Assembly: GCF_000517445.1 (NCBI RefSeq)
Contig: NZ_CP006965.1
Location: forward strand, 968,681-1,032,680
DNA length: 64,000 bases
Reading direction: 5' to 3'
DNA from: Thermococcus paralvinellae
Lineage (GTDB): Archaea; Methanobacteriota_B; Thermococci; Thermococcales; Thermococcaceae
The stretch's first letter is position 1, and every line of letters starts with the position of its first letter. The notes beneath the pieces were generated by a model. It saw only the letters and a list, made by a program, of their open reading frames with translations. It was not told the origin of the DNA and did no database searches. A program made the translations under genes and the position numbers. Positions 29,818 to 38,351 of the stretch are shown one piece after another.

Positions 29818-30993
29818 TCATCCAATCTGGAATGCTGCACTTCTTAATTCTCCACGCTCGAATCTGTGTGGGTCATACCACTCCCAGTCAAGTGGCACTT
29901 TTGATTTGCCTTTTATTATAAGCTCTGCAATTGCCTCACCGACTCCCGGTGCCATCATGAAACCGTGCCCACTAAATCCTGCAGCTATGTAAAGTTCATC
30001 TACATACTGAATCCTCCCAATTGCAGGATTGCTGTCTGGAGTCTTCGCATAAAATCCTGCCCATTGCCTGACTACATGTACATACTTCAAAGCTGGAATT
30101 ATTCTTGTTGCCCATTTAAGAACCTCTCTCAGGAAATCATAGGTTGGCTGAACATCATCTAAGCTTGTCGGTTCTTTTTCAAGTCCTGTTCCACAGATGA
30201 CGCCTCCATCTTCCCCATCTTGTATGACATAGGAATCGTTCCATGCTGGAGGACACGTCAAAGGCTCAATTTGACCAGGAGCTATTGGTTCAGTTTTTGC
30301 TATTTGATGCTTATACGGCTTTATTGGGACAAAATCTCTGCTTAATCCGGCCATTTCATTTATTATTGGTGCCCAAGCATTTGCAGCATTCACGACTATA
30401 CCAGTCTTTATTACTCCCTTTTCTGTTTTTACACCCTTAATCTCTCCATTCTCAACAATAATTCCAGTTACTGGTGTGTGTTCGTATATCTCAACTCCCA
30501 TTTCCCTAGCCTTCCTTGCAAATGCATGGACAACTCTGAATGGACAAGCCTTACCATCTTCTGGATTCCATGCCCCTGCCAAGAAGGCTTCTGCATTCAA
30601 GGGGGGAACGATTTCTTTGGCTTCCTCTGGTGTTATGAGTCTTGTAGGGACACCAAATTTATTCTGAAGTTTTATATTCTGCTTAAAAGCCTCAATTTCT
30701 TCCTCAGTGGTTGCTAGGAATAAATAGCCTGTCTGTTTGAAGTGAACATCATATTCGAGCTCCTCACTCAAATGTTTCCATCTCTTTTCGATATTATACC
30801 TCTGGAGCTTGATGTTTGCCTCGTCTGTGAACTGTGCCCTGATTCCAGAGGCACACCTAAAGGTTGAGCCTGAGCCAAGATAGTTCTTCTCAAGCAAAAC
30901 AACGTCCTCAACACCAAGTTTTGCCAAGTGATATGCAATTGAAGTTCCTGTGCTTCCACCACCGATAATAACAACTTCAGCCTTACTCTTCAT
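29818..30993 (-). CDS. pdhB: Dye-linked L-proline dehydrogenase beta subunit (PdhB)
   Basis: The protein of about 391 residues is a DAO-family flavoprotein: N-terminal FAD motif VVIIGGGSTGTS, the GSGSTFRCASG segment, ANAWAP, and the C-terminal AGFSGHGFMMAPGVGE typical of sarcosine/proline dehydrogenase beta chains. It is the catalytic subunit that oxidises L-proline to pyrroline-5-carboxylate in the heteromeric PDH complex. Gene order pdhA-F-X-B is the one known from Thermococcus and Pyrococcus. ATG 30993 (MKSKAEVV) is my choice; the frame is open to 31014. It overlaps pdhX by 11 bases. Confidence 0.9.
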   Translation of the reverse strand: MKSKAEVVIIGGGSTGTSIAYHLAKLGVEDVVLLEKNYLGSGSTFRCASGIRAQFTDEANIKLQRYNIEKRWKHLSEELEYDVHFKQTGYLFLATTEEEIEAFKQNIKLQNKFGVPTRLITPEEAKEIVPPLNAEAFLAGAWNPEDGKACPFRVVHAFARKAREMGVEIYEHTPVTGIIVENGEIKGVKTEKGVIKTGIVVNAANAWAPIINEMAGLSRDFVPIKPYKHQIAKTEPIAPGQIEPLTCPPAWNDSYVIQDGEDGGVICGTGLEKEPTSLDDVQPTYDFLREVLKWATRIIPALKYVHVVRQWAGFYAKTPDSNPAIGRIQYVDELYIAAGFSGHGFMMAPGVGEAIAELIIKGKSKVPLDWEWYDPHRFERGELRSAAFQIG

Positions 30994-31276
30994 TCCCATC
31001 ACTCTCCATCTCACCCACCAATACTCCAGCTGGAACAGGCCTCACGGGAATTCTCGTTGCAGGAAGCTTGATCTCATCTGGTTTTTTGCCGGTTTTCCTT
31101 GCAAGAATTGAGATAACCATCGGAAGACAAGTCCTTCCTTGACACGGCCCCATGCCAATTCTTAAAAGCCTCTTTATCATCTCGATGTCAGTAACTCCTT
31201 GGTCTATTAGAGCTTCGATTTCTTCCTGAGTTACTTCATTACAGCGACAAATTATGATGTTTTTCTTGTCACTCAT
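30983..31276 (-). CDS. pdhX: BFD-like [2Fe-2S] subunit of proline dehydrogenase (PdhX)
   Basis: The 97-residue protein contains the four cysteines of a bacterioferritin-associated-ferredoxin type [2Fe-2S] site: ICRCNEVT near residue 9 and GPCQGRTC near residue 43, joined by a helical segment. In the archaeal PDH complex it relays electrons between the flavin subunits. It overlaps pdhF by the ATGA junction and has GGTGGTGAGAAA as ribosome-binding site. A homologous domain is fused to the C-terminus of the second alpha-like subunit at 34517-36004. Confidence 0.88.
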   Translation of the reverse strand: MSDKKNIIICRCNEVTQEEIEALIDQGVTDIEMIKRLLRIGMGPCQGRTCLPMVISILARKTGKKPDEIKLPATRIPVRPVPAGVLVGEMESDGNEE

Positions 31277-31779
31277 TTTCTCACCACCTTGACAGCCCTA
31301 ACATCCCAAGCGAGTTCAATTGGCATTTCAACCGTTATTATTGGCGTGTCTCCCTTGCTCTTTTCTCTTGGCACTACTGTGATCACTTTTCCTCTTCCCA
31401 CTTCTTCTCCAATCCGGTTAAGCAAAATTACTTCCTCTCCAATCTTTGGAACTGGTAAAAGCTCGTGTGGCATGGTTACTCTAGCTTTATCACCAACGTA
31501 GTGAACCATGAAAAACGCCAAGCCGGGACAAATCTGCACACAGAGAGAACAGCCGATGCACTTCTCGTAATCAACAATTGGAATTGCATTTGGGTTTTCC
31601 ATAAGAACAGCATTTGTAGGACAAATTTCCTTACATGGCGTACAAGGGATTTCTTGAGGACATTCCGGAATCGCAACAGGTCTTTTCCTCAAGCGCTCCT
31701 CGCTGGGAAGCTCTATGACTTGCTTGAGCTCCTCAACTGTTATGAACCCTTCTCTGAGGTAGTGTGGAATTTCACTCAT
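31273..31779 (-). CDS. pdhF: Ferredoxin-like subunit of proline dehydrogenase (PdhF)
   Basis: The 168-residue protein has two cysteine clusters, IPCTPCKEICP and CIGCSLCVQICP, typical of 4Fe-4S ferredoxins, and then a beta-rich tail (KVITVVPREKSKG) of unknown role. It would carry electrons out of the PDH complex. It starts at the ATGA overlap with the pdhA stop, with GGTGGTAGA as ribosome-binding site, and overlaps pdhX similarly, so the four genes are tightly coupled. Confidence 0.87.
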   Translation of the reverse strand: MSEIPHYLREGFITVEELKQVIELPSEERLRKRPVAIPECPQEIPCTPCKEICPTNAVLMENPNAIPIVDYEKCIGCSLCVQICPGLAFFMVHYVGDKARVTMPHELLPVPKIGEEVILLNRIGEEVGRGKVITVVPREKSKGDTPIITVEMPIELAWDVRAVKVVRK

Positions 31780-33212
31780 TCTACCACCACCTTCTTAATA
31801 CCCTCAAGAACTTTCCTACCAAATGGCCCAGCTCTAAACTCATCAAGCTCTTTCTGGGCTTTTTGTATTTCCTTGAGCCATTCTGGTGAAGCAATGCCAA
31901 TTTCCAGAGCGGCAGCAATTCCAGCTATCTTTCCTTCAAGCATTGCCGTTGTTGCCTCCTCAATTCCTGCTGAATCTCCTGCAACAAAGATTCCCTTAAT
32001 TGTTGTTTCCATTCTGCTGTCCCTAATCACTACGTGCCCTCCAAGTTCTGGAACGTATTTGATTTGACAGCCAACCTGATGAAGGAGCTCTATGCTTGGC
32101 CTTAATCCAACAGCTAAGGCGATTACATCAACATCAAATACTTTCTCGGTTCCCGGAATTGGTCTCCATCTCTCGTCAATTTGAGCAACAACTGCTTTCT
32201 CAACTTTTTCTTCCCCTTCAGCTTTAAGAATGGTGTGTCTTGTCAGAATTGGAACACCTAATCTTCTAACCTTTGCTGCATGAACGAAATAGCCTCCAAT
32301 CTTTGGCATAGCCTCAACTATTGCTTTTACTTCAACTCCAGCTTGGATTAACTGATAGGCTAAGATTAATCCAACGTTTCCAGCACCAACAATAAGAACC
32401 CTCTCTCCCGGTTTGACCCCATATGTGTTCATTAATGTCTGAATTGCTCCTGCCCCATAAACGCCCGGTAAGTCATTACCTTCAAAGGGTATCATCTTTT
32501 CCATTGCTCCAGTTGCCACAATAACAGCTTTTCCTCTAAACTCAATCAGCTCTTTATTCTTCCTGACCCCAACTACGAGCTTTTCATCTCCATCCTGAAG
32601 AAGCATTATCGCTGAGGTTTCAAGGAAAATCTCTATGTTTTCTCTTTTCCTAACCTCATCCTCTAAAATCTCTGCTATCTTGACTCCCCTAACTCCTGCA
32701 AACTGCTCCCTCTTTCCAAAGAACTTATGAGTCTGCTTTACCAACTGACCTCCAAGCATTGGATTTTCATCAAGAAGGATAACTTTGGCTCCAGCATCGG
32801 CAGCATTTATTGCGGCCATTAAACCTGCTGGACCACCACCAATAATTACAATATCACCGAAAACTTTTTTGGCATCCTTCCATTTGGAAGGCTTTGCATC
32901 CTTGGGCAGTTTTGGCTTATCCCGTTGCATTCTTATATCCATGCCATCCTCAACGAGGGTTATACAAGTTCTTACGTTTGGAATTCCATTCACTGTCATT
33001 AAACACGAAGCACACTTCCCAATTGCACAGAATAAGCCACGAGGTCTGTGTTTGTTAGGAGTATATGCCAGTACCCTTATGCCCGCAGCATGTAGTGCCA
33101 TAACTATTGTTTCTCCTTCATATGCTTCAATTGGTTGCCCTTCAAAATAAATTGTTACTTTTCTGCCACGCTTTTCCTGAAAATTTAGAATAGGATGTTC
33201 GGTGAGTCGCAT
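31776..33212 (-). CDS. pdhA: Proline dehydrogenase alpha subunit (PdhA), NADH-oxidising flavoprotein
   Basis: The 478-residue protein has an N-terminal plant-type [2Fe-2S]-like domain (FCAIGKCASCLMTVNG with a later Cys at PNVRTC, about residues 62-86), then two nucleotide-binding domains: IIGGGPAGLMAA and VLIVGAGNVGLILA, and the FAD-binding GIFVAGDSAG. This matches the alpha subunit of archaeal dye-linked proline dehydrogenase, which also has NADH dehydrogenase activity. GGTGAAACCTT precedes ATG 33212. First gene of the A-F-X-B operon. Confidence 0.9.
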   Translation of the reverse strand: MRLTEHPILNFQEKRGRKVTIYFEGQPIEAYEGETIVMALHAAGIRVLAYTPNKHRPRGLFCAIGKCASCLMTVNGIPNVRTCITLVEDGMDIRMQRDKPKLPKDAKPSKWKDAKKVFGDIVIIGGGPAGLMAAINAADAGAKVILLDENPMLGGQLVKQTHKFFGKREQFAGVRGVKIAEILEDEVRKRENIEIFLETSAIMLLQDGDEKLVVGVRKNKELIEFRGKAVIVATGAMEKMIPFEGNDLPGVYGAGAIQTLMNTYGVKPGERVLIVGAGNVGLILAYQLIQAGVEVKAIVEAMPKIGGYFVHAAKVRRLGVPILTRHTILKAEGEEKVEKAVVAQIDERWRPIPGTEKVFDVDVIALAVGLRPSIELLHQVGCQIKYVPELGGHVVIRDSRMETTIKGIFVAGDSAGIEEATTAMLEGKIAGIAAALEIGIASPEWLKEIQKAQKELDEFRAGPFGRKVLEGIKKVVVE

Positions 33213-33387
33213 AAGGTTTCACCAGCATGAAATATGTAAAACTCATTTATGAGGATTTTTTCATAAAAAAGTTTTGCACCTTTGGTTGTGTCTCTATTTA
33301 ATATCCTGACTTTTTGATAAAAGAAAATTTCATAGAAACATTTGTTAAAGCAAAAAAAATTTCATAGAACAAAAGAAATTCCACAAA

Positions 33388-34524
33388 TTATCCCATCTGG
33401 ATAGCCTTTTCTCTAAGTTCCCCACGTTCAAATCTATATGGGTCGTACCACCAAATCGGTAGGTGAGTTCTTCCTTTGATTATTAACTCAGCTATCATCT
33501 CCCCAACAGCAGGACTCATCATGAAGCCGTGTCCACTGAAACCCGCTGCAATGTACAATTGGTCAATTTCCTCTATTCTGCCAATTGCTGGATTGCTATC
33601 TGGAGTCTTAGCATAGTATCCAGCCCACATTCTTAGAATTCTGAGATTCTTTAATGCTGGAACAATCTGAGGCAGTGTTTTTGTGACTTCTTTTAGGTAT
33701 TCGTAGGTTGGTGTTAGATCATAGGTTGGACCATATTCCAGTCCAATTCCTCCAATGACACCTCCATGGTGGGTTTGGGTAATATAGGCATCATGATGTC
33801 TGAAAGAAATAACCATTGGTTTGATGGAACCTCTCTCTATGGGCTGTGTTATTATTGACTGATGTTTGTATGGCCTAATTGGTATGTCAATTGGTATACC
33901 AGCCATTATGTTTATTAGAGGAGCCCATGCATTTGCGGCATTCACTACTATATCCGCTTTGAAAAACCCTCTATTGGTTTTTACTCCCTTAATCTCACCT
34001 TTCTCAACTAGTATATCTTTAACTTCCGTGTATTCATATATCTTTGCTCCATACTCCTTTGCTTTTCTTGCAAAGGCTGTAACTGCAAAGAATGGGTCTG
34101 CCTTTCCATCAGTTGGATTCCAAGAAGCGGCAATAACTTCGTCAATATTTATTAAAGGTGCTATTTCCTTAGCTTCCTCAGGAGTTATCAACCTAGTGGG
34201 GACCCCAAACTTGTTCTGTAAAGCAATATTCTTCTTAAAGTCCTCAACTTCCTCTTCACTGTAGAGAAGAAATAAATAGCCAGTCTGGTCAAATGGAAAT
34301 TCGTATTCTTCACTGTACTTCTTCCAAAGCTCTACTGAGCGCTTCATAACCTGAATATTGGCCTCATCTCCAAATTGCTGCCTTATACCTGTTGCACATC
34401 TAAAAGTTGAACCAGAACCTATATACCTTTTTTCAAACAAAGTTACATTCTCACCGCGCTTTGCCAATTCATGCGCTATTGACACACCAACAATTCCCCC
34501 ACCAATAACAACAATATCACTCAT
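33388..34524 (-). CDS. Second proline/hydroxyproline dehydrogenase-type beta subunit
   Basis: The 378-residue DAO-family flavoprotein closely parallels PdhB: IVVIGGGIVGVS, GSGSTFRCATG, NAANAWAP and AAGFSGHGFMMSPAVGE are all conserved. Length and ending (FERGELREKAIQMG) also match. It is encoded directly after an alpha-like flavoprotein and overlaps it by eight bases, with AAGGTGATTGGCA as ribosome-binding site. Being next to a hydroxyproline epimerase gene, it may oxidise D-proline, hydroxyproline or another imino acid; the substrate is inferred from context. Confidence 0.85.
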   Translation of the reverse strand: MSDIVVIGGGIVGVSIAHELAKRGENVTLFEKRYIGSGSTFRCATGIRQQFGDEANIQVMKRSVELWKKYSEEYEFPFDQTGYLFLLYSEEEVEDFKKNIALQNKFGVPTRLITPEEAKEIAPLINIDEVIAASWNPTDGKADPFFAVTAFARKAKEYGAKIYEYTEVKDILVEKGEIKGVKTNRGFFKADIVVNAANAWAPLINIMAGIPIDIPIRPYKHQSIITQPIERGSIKPMVISFRHHDAYITQTHHGGVIGGIGLEYGPTYDLTPTYEYLKEVTKTLPQIVPALKNLRILRMWAGYYAKTPDSNPAIGRIEEIDQLYIAAGFSGHGFMMSPAVGEMIAELIIKGRTHLPIWWYDPYRFERGELREKAIQMG

Positions 34525-36004
34525 TGCCAATCACCTTCATTGTAACGGGTTTCAACGGAGGCCTAGCAGTGGGAAGATCTATCTTATCCATATCAATACC
34601 AGAAAGCTTGCTTACAATAACTGCTCCGTTAAATAGACAATATCTCCCTTGACAAAATCCCATTGCTAAGTGAGTGAGACGTTTTACTATTTGGAGATTT
34701 GTAATACCACCGTTGACAACATCAACAACAGATTTCAGTGTAACGTCACACCCACAGATATATGTTTCCTCAAGATTCAGCTTTGATAGGTCTATTTGGG
34801 GCAAAGGTTCTTCAATTTCCTTGTTGATCTTTTCAAATTCTTCTTTGAGCTCTTGAATGCTAACTCCAACTCCAAGCTCATTCAGTATGTACCTGGCAAC
34901 CAGTCTCCCCTCTAAATAATTTGCATAATGACTTTTCAGAGAAGCAACGCTTCCAGCAACGTAAACTCCTTCAATTATTTCATTCTTATCATTCTTTACT
35001 GGAACATATGCACCGTTCTTGAAGATTATTTTTCCTCCCACTAGAGTTATTGGATTCATGTCCGGTCTCCTACCGTCTGACATTATGACTGCATCGACCT
35101 CATAAACATTCCCTTCAATGTCAATTATCCTTTCTACACTCTCTTCTCCTTCTACCCTTTTTGGATTTTTCACAATGATATATTCAATACCAACTCTTTC
35201 AAGTTCTGGCACTATGTCCTCCGGCTTTCTTCCAACAACAGCAACTTTGTTACCCGGTTTAACTCCCCAGACATTTATGAGTTCAAGAGCAAAATCCCGT
35301 CTAAAAACCCCGGGCATTTCATTGTTTTCAAAGAGCATGAAGTTATCAACAGCTCCTGTAGCTAAAATCACTTTTTTAGCATATATCTCAACCAGTCGTT
35401 CTCCTTTGGCTGCAGAAAGCAGGAAAAGATTCCCATCCCTATAAATGCCAAGGAGTGTAGTTCCTTTAAACACTTTAACATTCTTGTTGAGTTTTGTTAC
35501 AAGATCTTTCACGACTTCTTTTGCTTCTTTGTTATCAAATTTCTTCACTGGAACACTTTTTCGTCTCATATCACCCCCAAGGTAGCCTTTTTCTTCTATC
35601 AATGCAACAGTTAGATAATCTTGGAGCTCTAAAGTTGCACCAATGCCAGCTATTCCTCCACCAACAATAGCAACATCAATCACATACTTCTCAGGCGGCT
35701 TGCTTTTATCAACTTCTACGCTCTCTTGGTACTCGAGATATGTCTGCCTTTCAATTCTCATACCGTCTTTGACTTTGGTTTTTCTGGCATCTTTGTTTTT
35801 AATGCCATTTATCTTTACGAGAGCTGGCCCAAATGCAAAAGCACCTCTTTTTCTTCCTTCGCTGCTTATACTAATCCACCGAATTCCATTAGCTAAAAGA
35901 GCAACTGAAATTTTTTCTCCTTCATAAGCTATCAAGGGAGTGCCTTCAAAGTATATTGTTACCTGCTTAGAAGGGTCTTTCTCATATATATCAAGAGGTC
36001 TCAT
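34517..36004 (-). CDS. Second dehydrogenase alpha-like subunit with fused BFD-like [2Fe-2S] domain
   Basis: The 495-residue protein has the PdhA domain order but altered. The N-terminal domain aligns with the [2Fe-2S] domain of PdhA (EGTPLIAYEGEKISVALLAN) yet all four cluster cysteines are missing (RGAFAFGPALVKIN). The FAD motif VAIVGGGIAGIGA is kept and the second nucleotide motif is weakened (VAVVGRKPEDIV). A C-terminal extension of about 90 residues carries a BFD-like site, ICGCDVT and FCQGRYC, which is a separate protein (PdhX) in the other operon. AGGTGAAGAGT precedes ATG 36004. It is translated with the 33388-34524 subunit. Confidence 0.83.
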   Translation of the reverse strand: MRPLDIYEKDPSKQVTIYFEGTPLIAYEGEKISVALLANGIRWISISSEGRKRGAFAFGPALVKINGIKNKDARKTKVKDGMRIERQTYLEYQESVEVDKSKPPEKYVIDVAIVGGGIAGIGATLELQDYLTVALIEEKGYLGGDMRRKSVPVKKFDNKEAKEVVKDLVTKLNKNVKVFKGTTLLGIYRDGNLFLLSAAKGERLVEIYAKKVILATGAVDNFMLFENNEMPGVFRRDFALELINVWGVKPGNKVAVVGRKPEDIVPELERVGIEYIIVKNPKRVEGEESVERIIDIEGNVYEVDAVIMSDGRRPDMNPITLVGGKIIFKNGAYVPVKNDKNEIIEGVYVAGSVASLKSHYANYLEGRLVARYILNELGVGVSIQELKEEFEKINKEIEEPLPQIDLSKLNLEETYICGCDVTLKSVVDVVNGGITNLQIVKRLTHLAMGFCQGRYCLFNGAVIVSKLSGIDMDKIDLPTARPPLKPVTMKVIGNE

Positions 36005-36117
36005 ACTCTTCACCTGCAAAAATCTTCATTCGAAAATAAATTAGGATGTTTTGTAATATAAAACTTTAGGTTCATAAAGACTATTGTCAAACCTATTGTT
36101 AACAAAACTACGCTAAG

Positions 36118-36129
36118 TTTTATTATATA
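36118..36129 (+). promoter_or_regulatory. TATA box for the pyrroline-2-carboxylate reductase-like gene
   Basis: TTTTATTATATAG lies about 35 bases before ATG 36159, leaving room for a short leader with GGGGGTG as ribosome-binding site. The 154-base gap also holds the promoter of the divergent alpha-like subunit gene, so one regulator could control both sides. Confidence 0.5.
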
Positions 36130-36158
36130 GTCATCCCAAAATTTAGGGGGTGTTGTTC

Positions 36159-37136
36159 ATGTTAGTCTTAAGTAGAAATGACTTGGAAAAAATTCTCTCA
36201 ATGAAAGAGGTTATTAAAGCCATAGAAAAAGCATTTCTTGAACTTTATAATAGAACAGCTAAAGTTCCATTAAGAATCATAATCGATATAGAGAAACATA
36301 AAGGCACTATGCTTTATATGCCTTGCTATCTTGAAGAAAATGATGCATTGGCAATAAAAGTTGTATCGGTCTATGGGGAAAATCTGAAAAAAGGTTTCCC
36401 CACAATCTTTGCAACTGTTCTCGTAAATGATCCTGAAACAGGAAAACCTTTAGCAATCATGGAAGGAGGATACTTAACTGCCATGAGAACTGGAGCAACA
36501 AGCGGTGTTGCAACTAAGTATCTTGCAAGGAAAGATTCCAGAACTGTCGGAATAATTGGAGCTGGGGTGCAAGCAAGAACCCAGCTATGGGCAGTCTATG
36601 AAGTCAGACCACTTAAAAAAGTCTTTGTCTATGACATATCCATGGAGCGAGCAAAAAGTTTCGCTGATTATATGTCCAAAAAGCTTGGGATTGAAATTAT
36701 AATCGCGAAAAGTCCCGAAGAAGTCGTTAGAAATTCGGATATACTTATCTTAGCAACCACTGCAAAACAGCCTGTAATAGATGGAGACTGGATAAGAGAA
36801 GGTACTCACATAAATTCCATAGGATGGGTAGGTCCAGAAGGCAGAGAACTCGATTCAAAAACTGTAAGAAAAGCAAAACTCATTGTTGATTCAAAAGATG
36901 CCGTCTTAAAAGAGTCAGGGGATATAATTATCCCAATAAAAGAGGGTATTATTGATGAAAGCCATATATACGCCGAGCTTGGAGAGATTGTAAGCGGAGC
37001 CAAAAAAGGCAGAACTTCTAATGAGGAAATAACACTGTTTAAGAGTGTTGGACTAGCGATTGAAGACGCCATTACTGCAAAACTTGCTTATGAGAAAGCC
37101 ATCAAAGAAAACATTGGTAAAGAGATAGAATTTTGA
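36159..37136 (+). CDS. OCD/mu-crystallin family: candidate pyrroline-2-carboxylate reductase
   Basis: The 325-residue protein has the ornithine cyclodeaminase/mu-crystallin signatures: MEGGYLTAMRTGATSGVATK, the NAD(P) motif GIIGAGVQARTQL, and INSIGWVGPEGREL. ATG 36159 has GGGGGTG upstream. From the literature as I recall it, a Thermococcus litoralis homologue in a similar cluster reduces 1-pyrroline-2-carboxylate to L-proline. That activity would suit trans-3-hydroxyproline or D-proline breakdown here. The neighbour is a proline racemase-family gene. Alanine dehydrogenase or true OCD activity is an alternative. Confidence 0.83.
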   Translation: MLVLSRNDLEKILSMKEVIKAIEKAFLELYNRTAKVPLRIIIDIEKHKGTMLYMPCYLEENDALAIKVVSVYGENLKKGFPTIFATVLVNDPETGKPLAIMEGGYLTAMRTGATSGVATKYLARKDSRTVGIIGAGVQARTQLWAVYEVRPLKKVFVYDISMERAKSFADYMSKKLGIEIIIAKSPEEVVRNSDILILATTAKQPVIDGDWIREGTHINSIGWVGPEGRELDSKTVRKAKLIVDSKDAVLKESGDIIIPIKEGIIDESHIYAELGEIVSGAKKGRTSNEEITLFKSVGLAIEDAITAKLAYEKAIKENIGKEIEF

Positions 37137-37166
37137 CCCATTATTTTGATTTTTATCCATCAAGAG

Positions 37167-37177
37167 TTTTATATATA
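37167..37177 (+). promoter_or_regulatory. TATA box for the proline racemase-family gene
   Basis: TTTTATATATA is centred about 37 bases before ATG 37209, giving this gene its own promoter although it is co-directional with the reductase gene upstream. Confidence 0.5.
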
Positions 37178-37208
37178 ACAAGTTCTCTTATGATATTTGG
37201 TGAATTTA

Positions 37209-38204
37209 ATGCTAGCTAAAAATGTCCTATATGTTGTTGATACCCATACTGAAGGAGAACCAACTAGAATTCTTCTTTCAGGAGTACATGTCAAAGGAAA
37301 GGACATTATAGAAAAAAGGGAGTACTTCAAAAAGCATTATGACTGGATAAGGACAGTTCTCCTACATGAACCCAGAGGACATGCAGACCAATTTGGAGCC
37401 GTGTTAGTTTCTTCTGAAATAGCAGATTTTGGAGTTATATACATGGATACCTCGGGCTATTTAGATATGTGCGGACATGCAACCATGGGAATTGCGACTG
37501 CATTAGTTGAATTGGGCATAGTTGAAGCCAAAGAGCCTTACACTACCGTGAAACTTGAAACACCTGCGGGGTTAGTGAAGGCAAAGGCAAGGATCGAGGA
37601 TGGGACTGTTAAAGAAGTCACCGTTGTCGATGTTCCAAGCTTCCATGTGGGAGAGTTTGATATAGAGTTTCCCAATGTGGGAAAAGTGAATGTAGATGTA
37701 GCATTCGGTGGTAATTTCTACGTGATAGCGGATGCAAGAGAGTTGGGTACTAGGGTTAGAAGAGAGTATATACGAGAGTTAATTCCCACAGCCCTAAAGC
37801 TGATTAAGGTTGCCAATGAACAAATAAAAGTTCATCATCCAAGAAGGGGTGTTCAAAATAGAATAAACTTGGCTATGCTTACCGATGAGCCAGAAAGAGA
37901 AGACTCCAATGGTAAGAATGTTGTGATATGGGGAGAAGGAAGTGTTGATAGAAGTCCCTGTGGCACTGGAAGTGCAGCAAGAGTGGCAACACTTTACTCA
38001 AAAGGCATCCTTAAGATTGGAGACACATTTGTCCATGAGAGCATACTCGGAACGCAATTTAAGATTAAAATTATAGATACCACAAGGATCGGAGAGTACA
38101 CTGCCATAATCCCAGAGATAACAGGAAGTGCATACATAACAAAGGTATCTCAGGACATAATTTCCAGAAATGATCCTCTATGGAAAGGATTCCTATTAAG
38201 ATAA
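37209..38204 (+). CDS. Proline racemase / hydroxyproline epimerase family enzyme
   Basis: The 331-residue protein starts [20 protein letters not shown], the family opening. Both catalytic cysteines are present: the first in [10 protein letters not shown] and the second in [12 protein letters not shown]. The dehydratases of this family replace the second Cys by Thr, so the sequence favours a two-base racemase/2-epimerase. A homologue from Thermococcus litoralis has been described as a bifunctional proline racemase and hydroxyproline epimerase. GGTGAATTTA precedes the ATG. Context with two dehydrogenases and a reductase supports hydroxyproline or D-proline metabolism. Confidence 0.9.
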   Translation: MLAKNVLYVVDTHTEGEPTRILLSGVHVKGKDIIEKREYFKKHYDWIRTVLLHEPRGHADQFGAVLVSSEIADFGVIYMDTSGYLDMCGHATMGIATALVELGIVEAKEPYTTVKLETPAGLVKAKARIEDGTVKEVTVVDVPSFHVGEFDIEFPNVGKVNVDVAFGGNFYVIADARELGTRVRREYIRELIPTALKLIKVANEQIKVHHPRRGVQNRINLAMLTDEPEREDSNGKNVVIWGEGSVDRSPCGTGSAARVATLYSKGILKIGDTFVHESILGTQFKIKIIDTTRIGEYTAIIPEITGSAYITKVSQDIISRNDPLWKGFLLR

Positions 38205-38215
38205 AGGCTAACTAA

Positions 38216-38229
38216 AATAAAAAAGAAAA
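38216..38229 (-). terminator. T-rich terminator of the NSS transporter operon
   Basis: On the reverse strand the MetS-like stop is followed by TTTTCTTTTTTATTTTAG, three T-tracts. The convergent racemase gene ends 25 bases away, so the tract can serve this operon's end. Confidence 0.45.
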
Positions 38230-38349
38230 TCAAGAAGCAGCCTTCTCTTTTTCTTTTTCCTTTTCTAGTGCCAACTTGACGAAATAAAGGGTTAACCCCC
38301 AATAGAATCCAAGGACTATTATCATTGAGAGTATAACTGACGCCTCCAT
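38230..38349 (-). CDS. MetS-like small subunit of NSS transporter
   Basis: A 39-residue reading frame begins at ATG 38349: it reads MEASVILSMIIVLGFYWGLT and then YFVKLALEKEKEKEKAAS, a single membrane helix followed by a charged tail. This is the pattern of MetS, the small partner that the neurotransmitter:sodium symporter MetP of Corynebacterium needs for activity. GGAGG lies seven bases upstream, inside the end of the transporter gene, and the alternative ATG 38355 overlaps the transporter stop. Stop codon at 38230-38232. Genes this short are easily missed in annotation. Confidence 0.75.
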   Translation of the reverse strand: MEASVILSMIIVLGFYWGLTLYFVKLALEKEKEKEKAAS

Positions 38350-38351
38350 CG

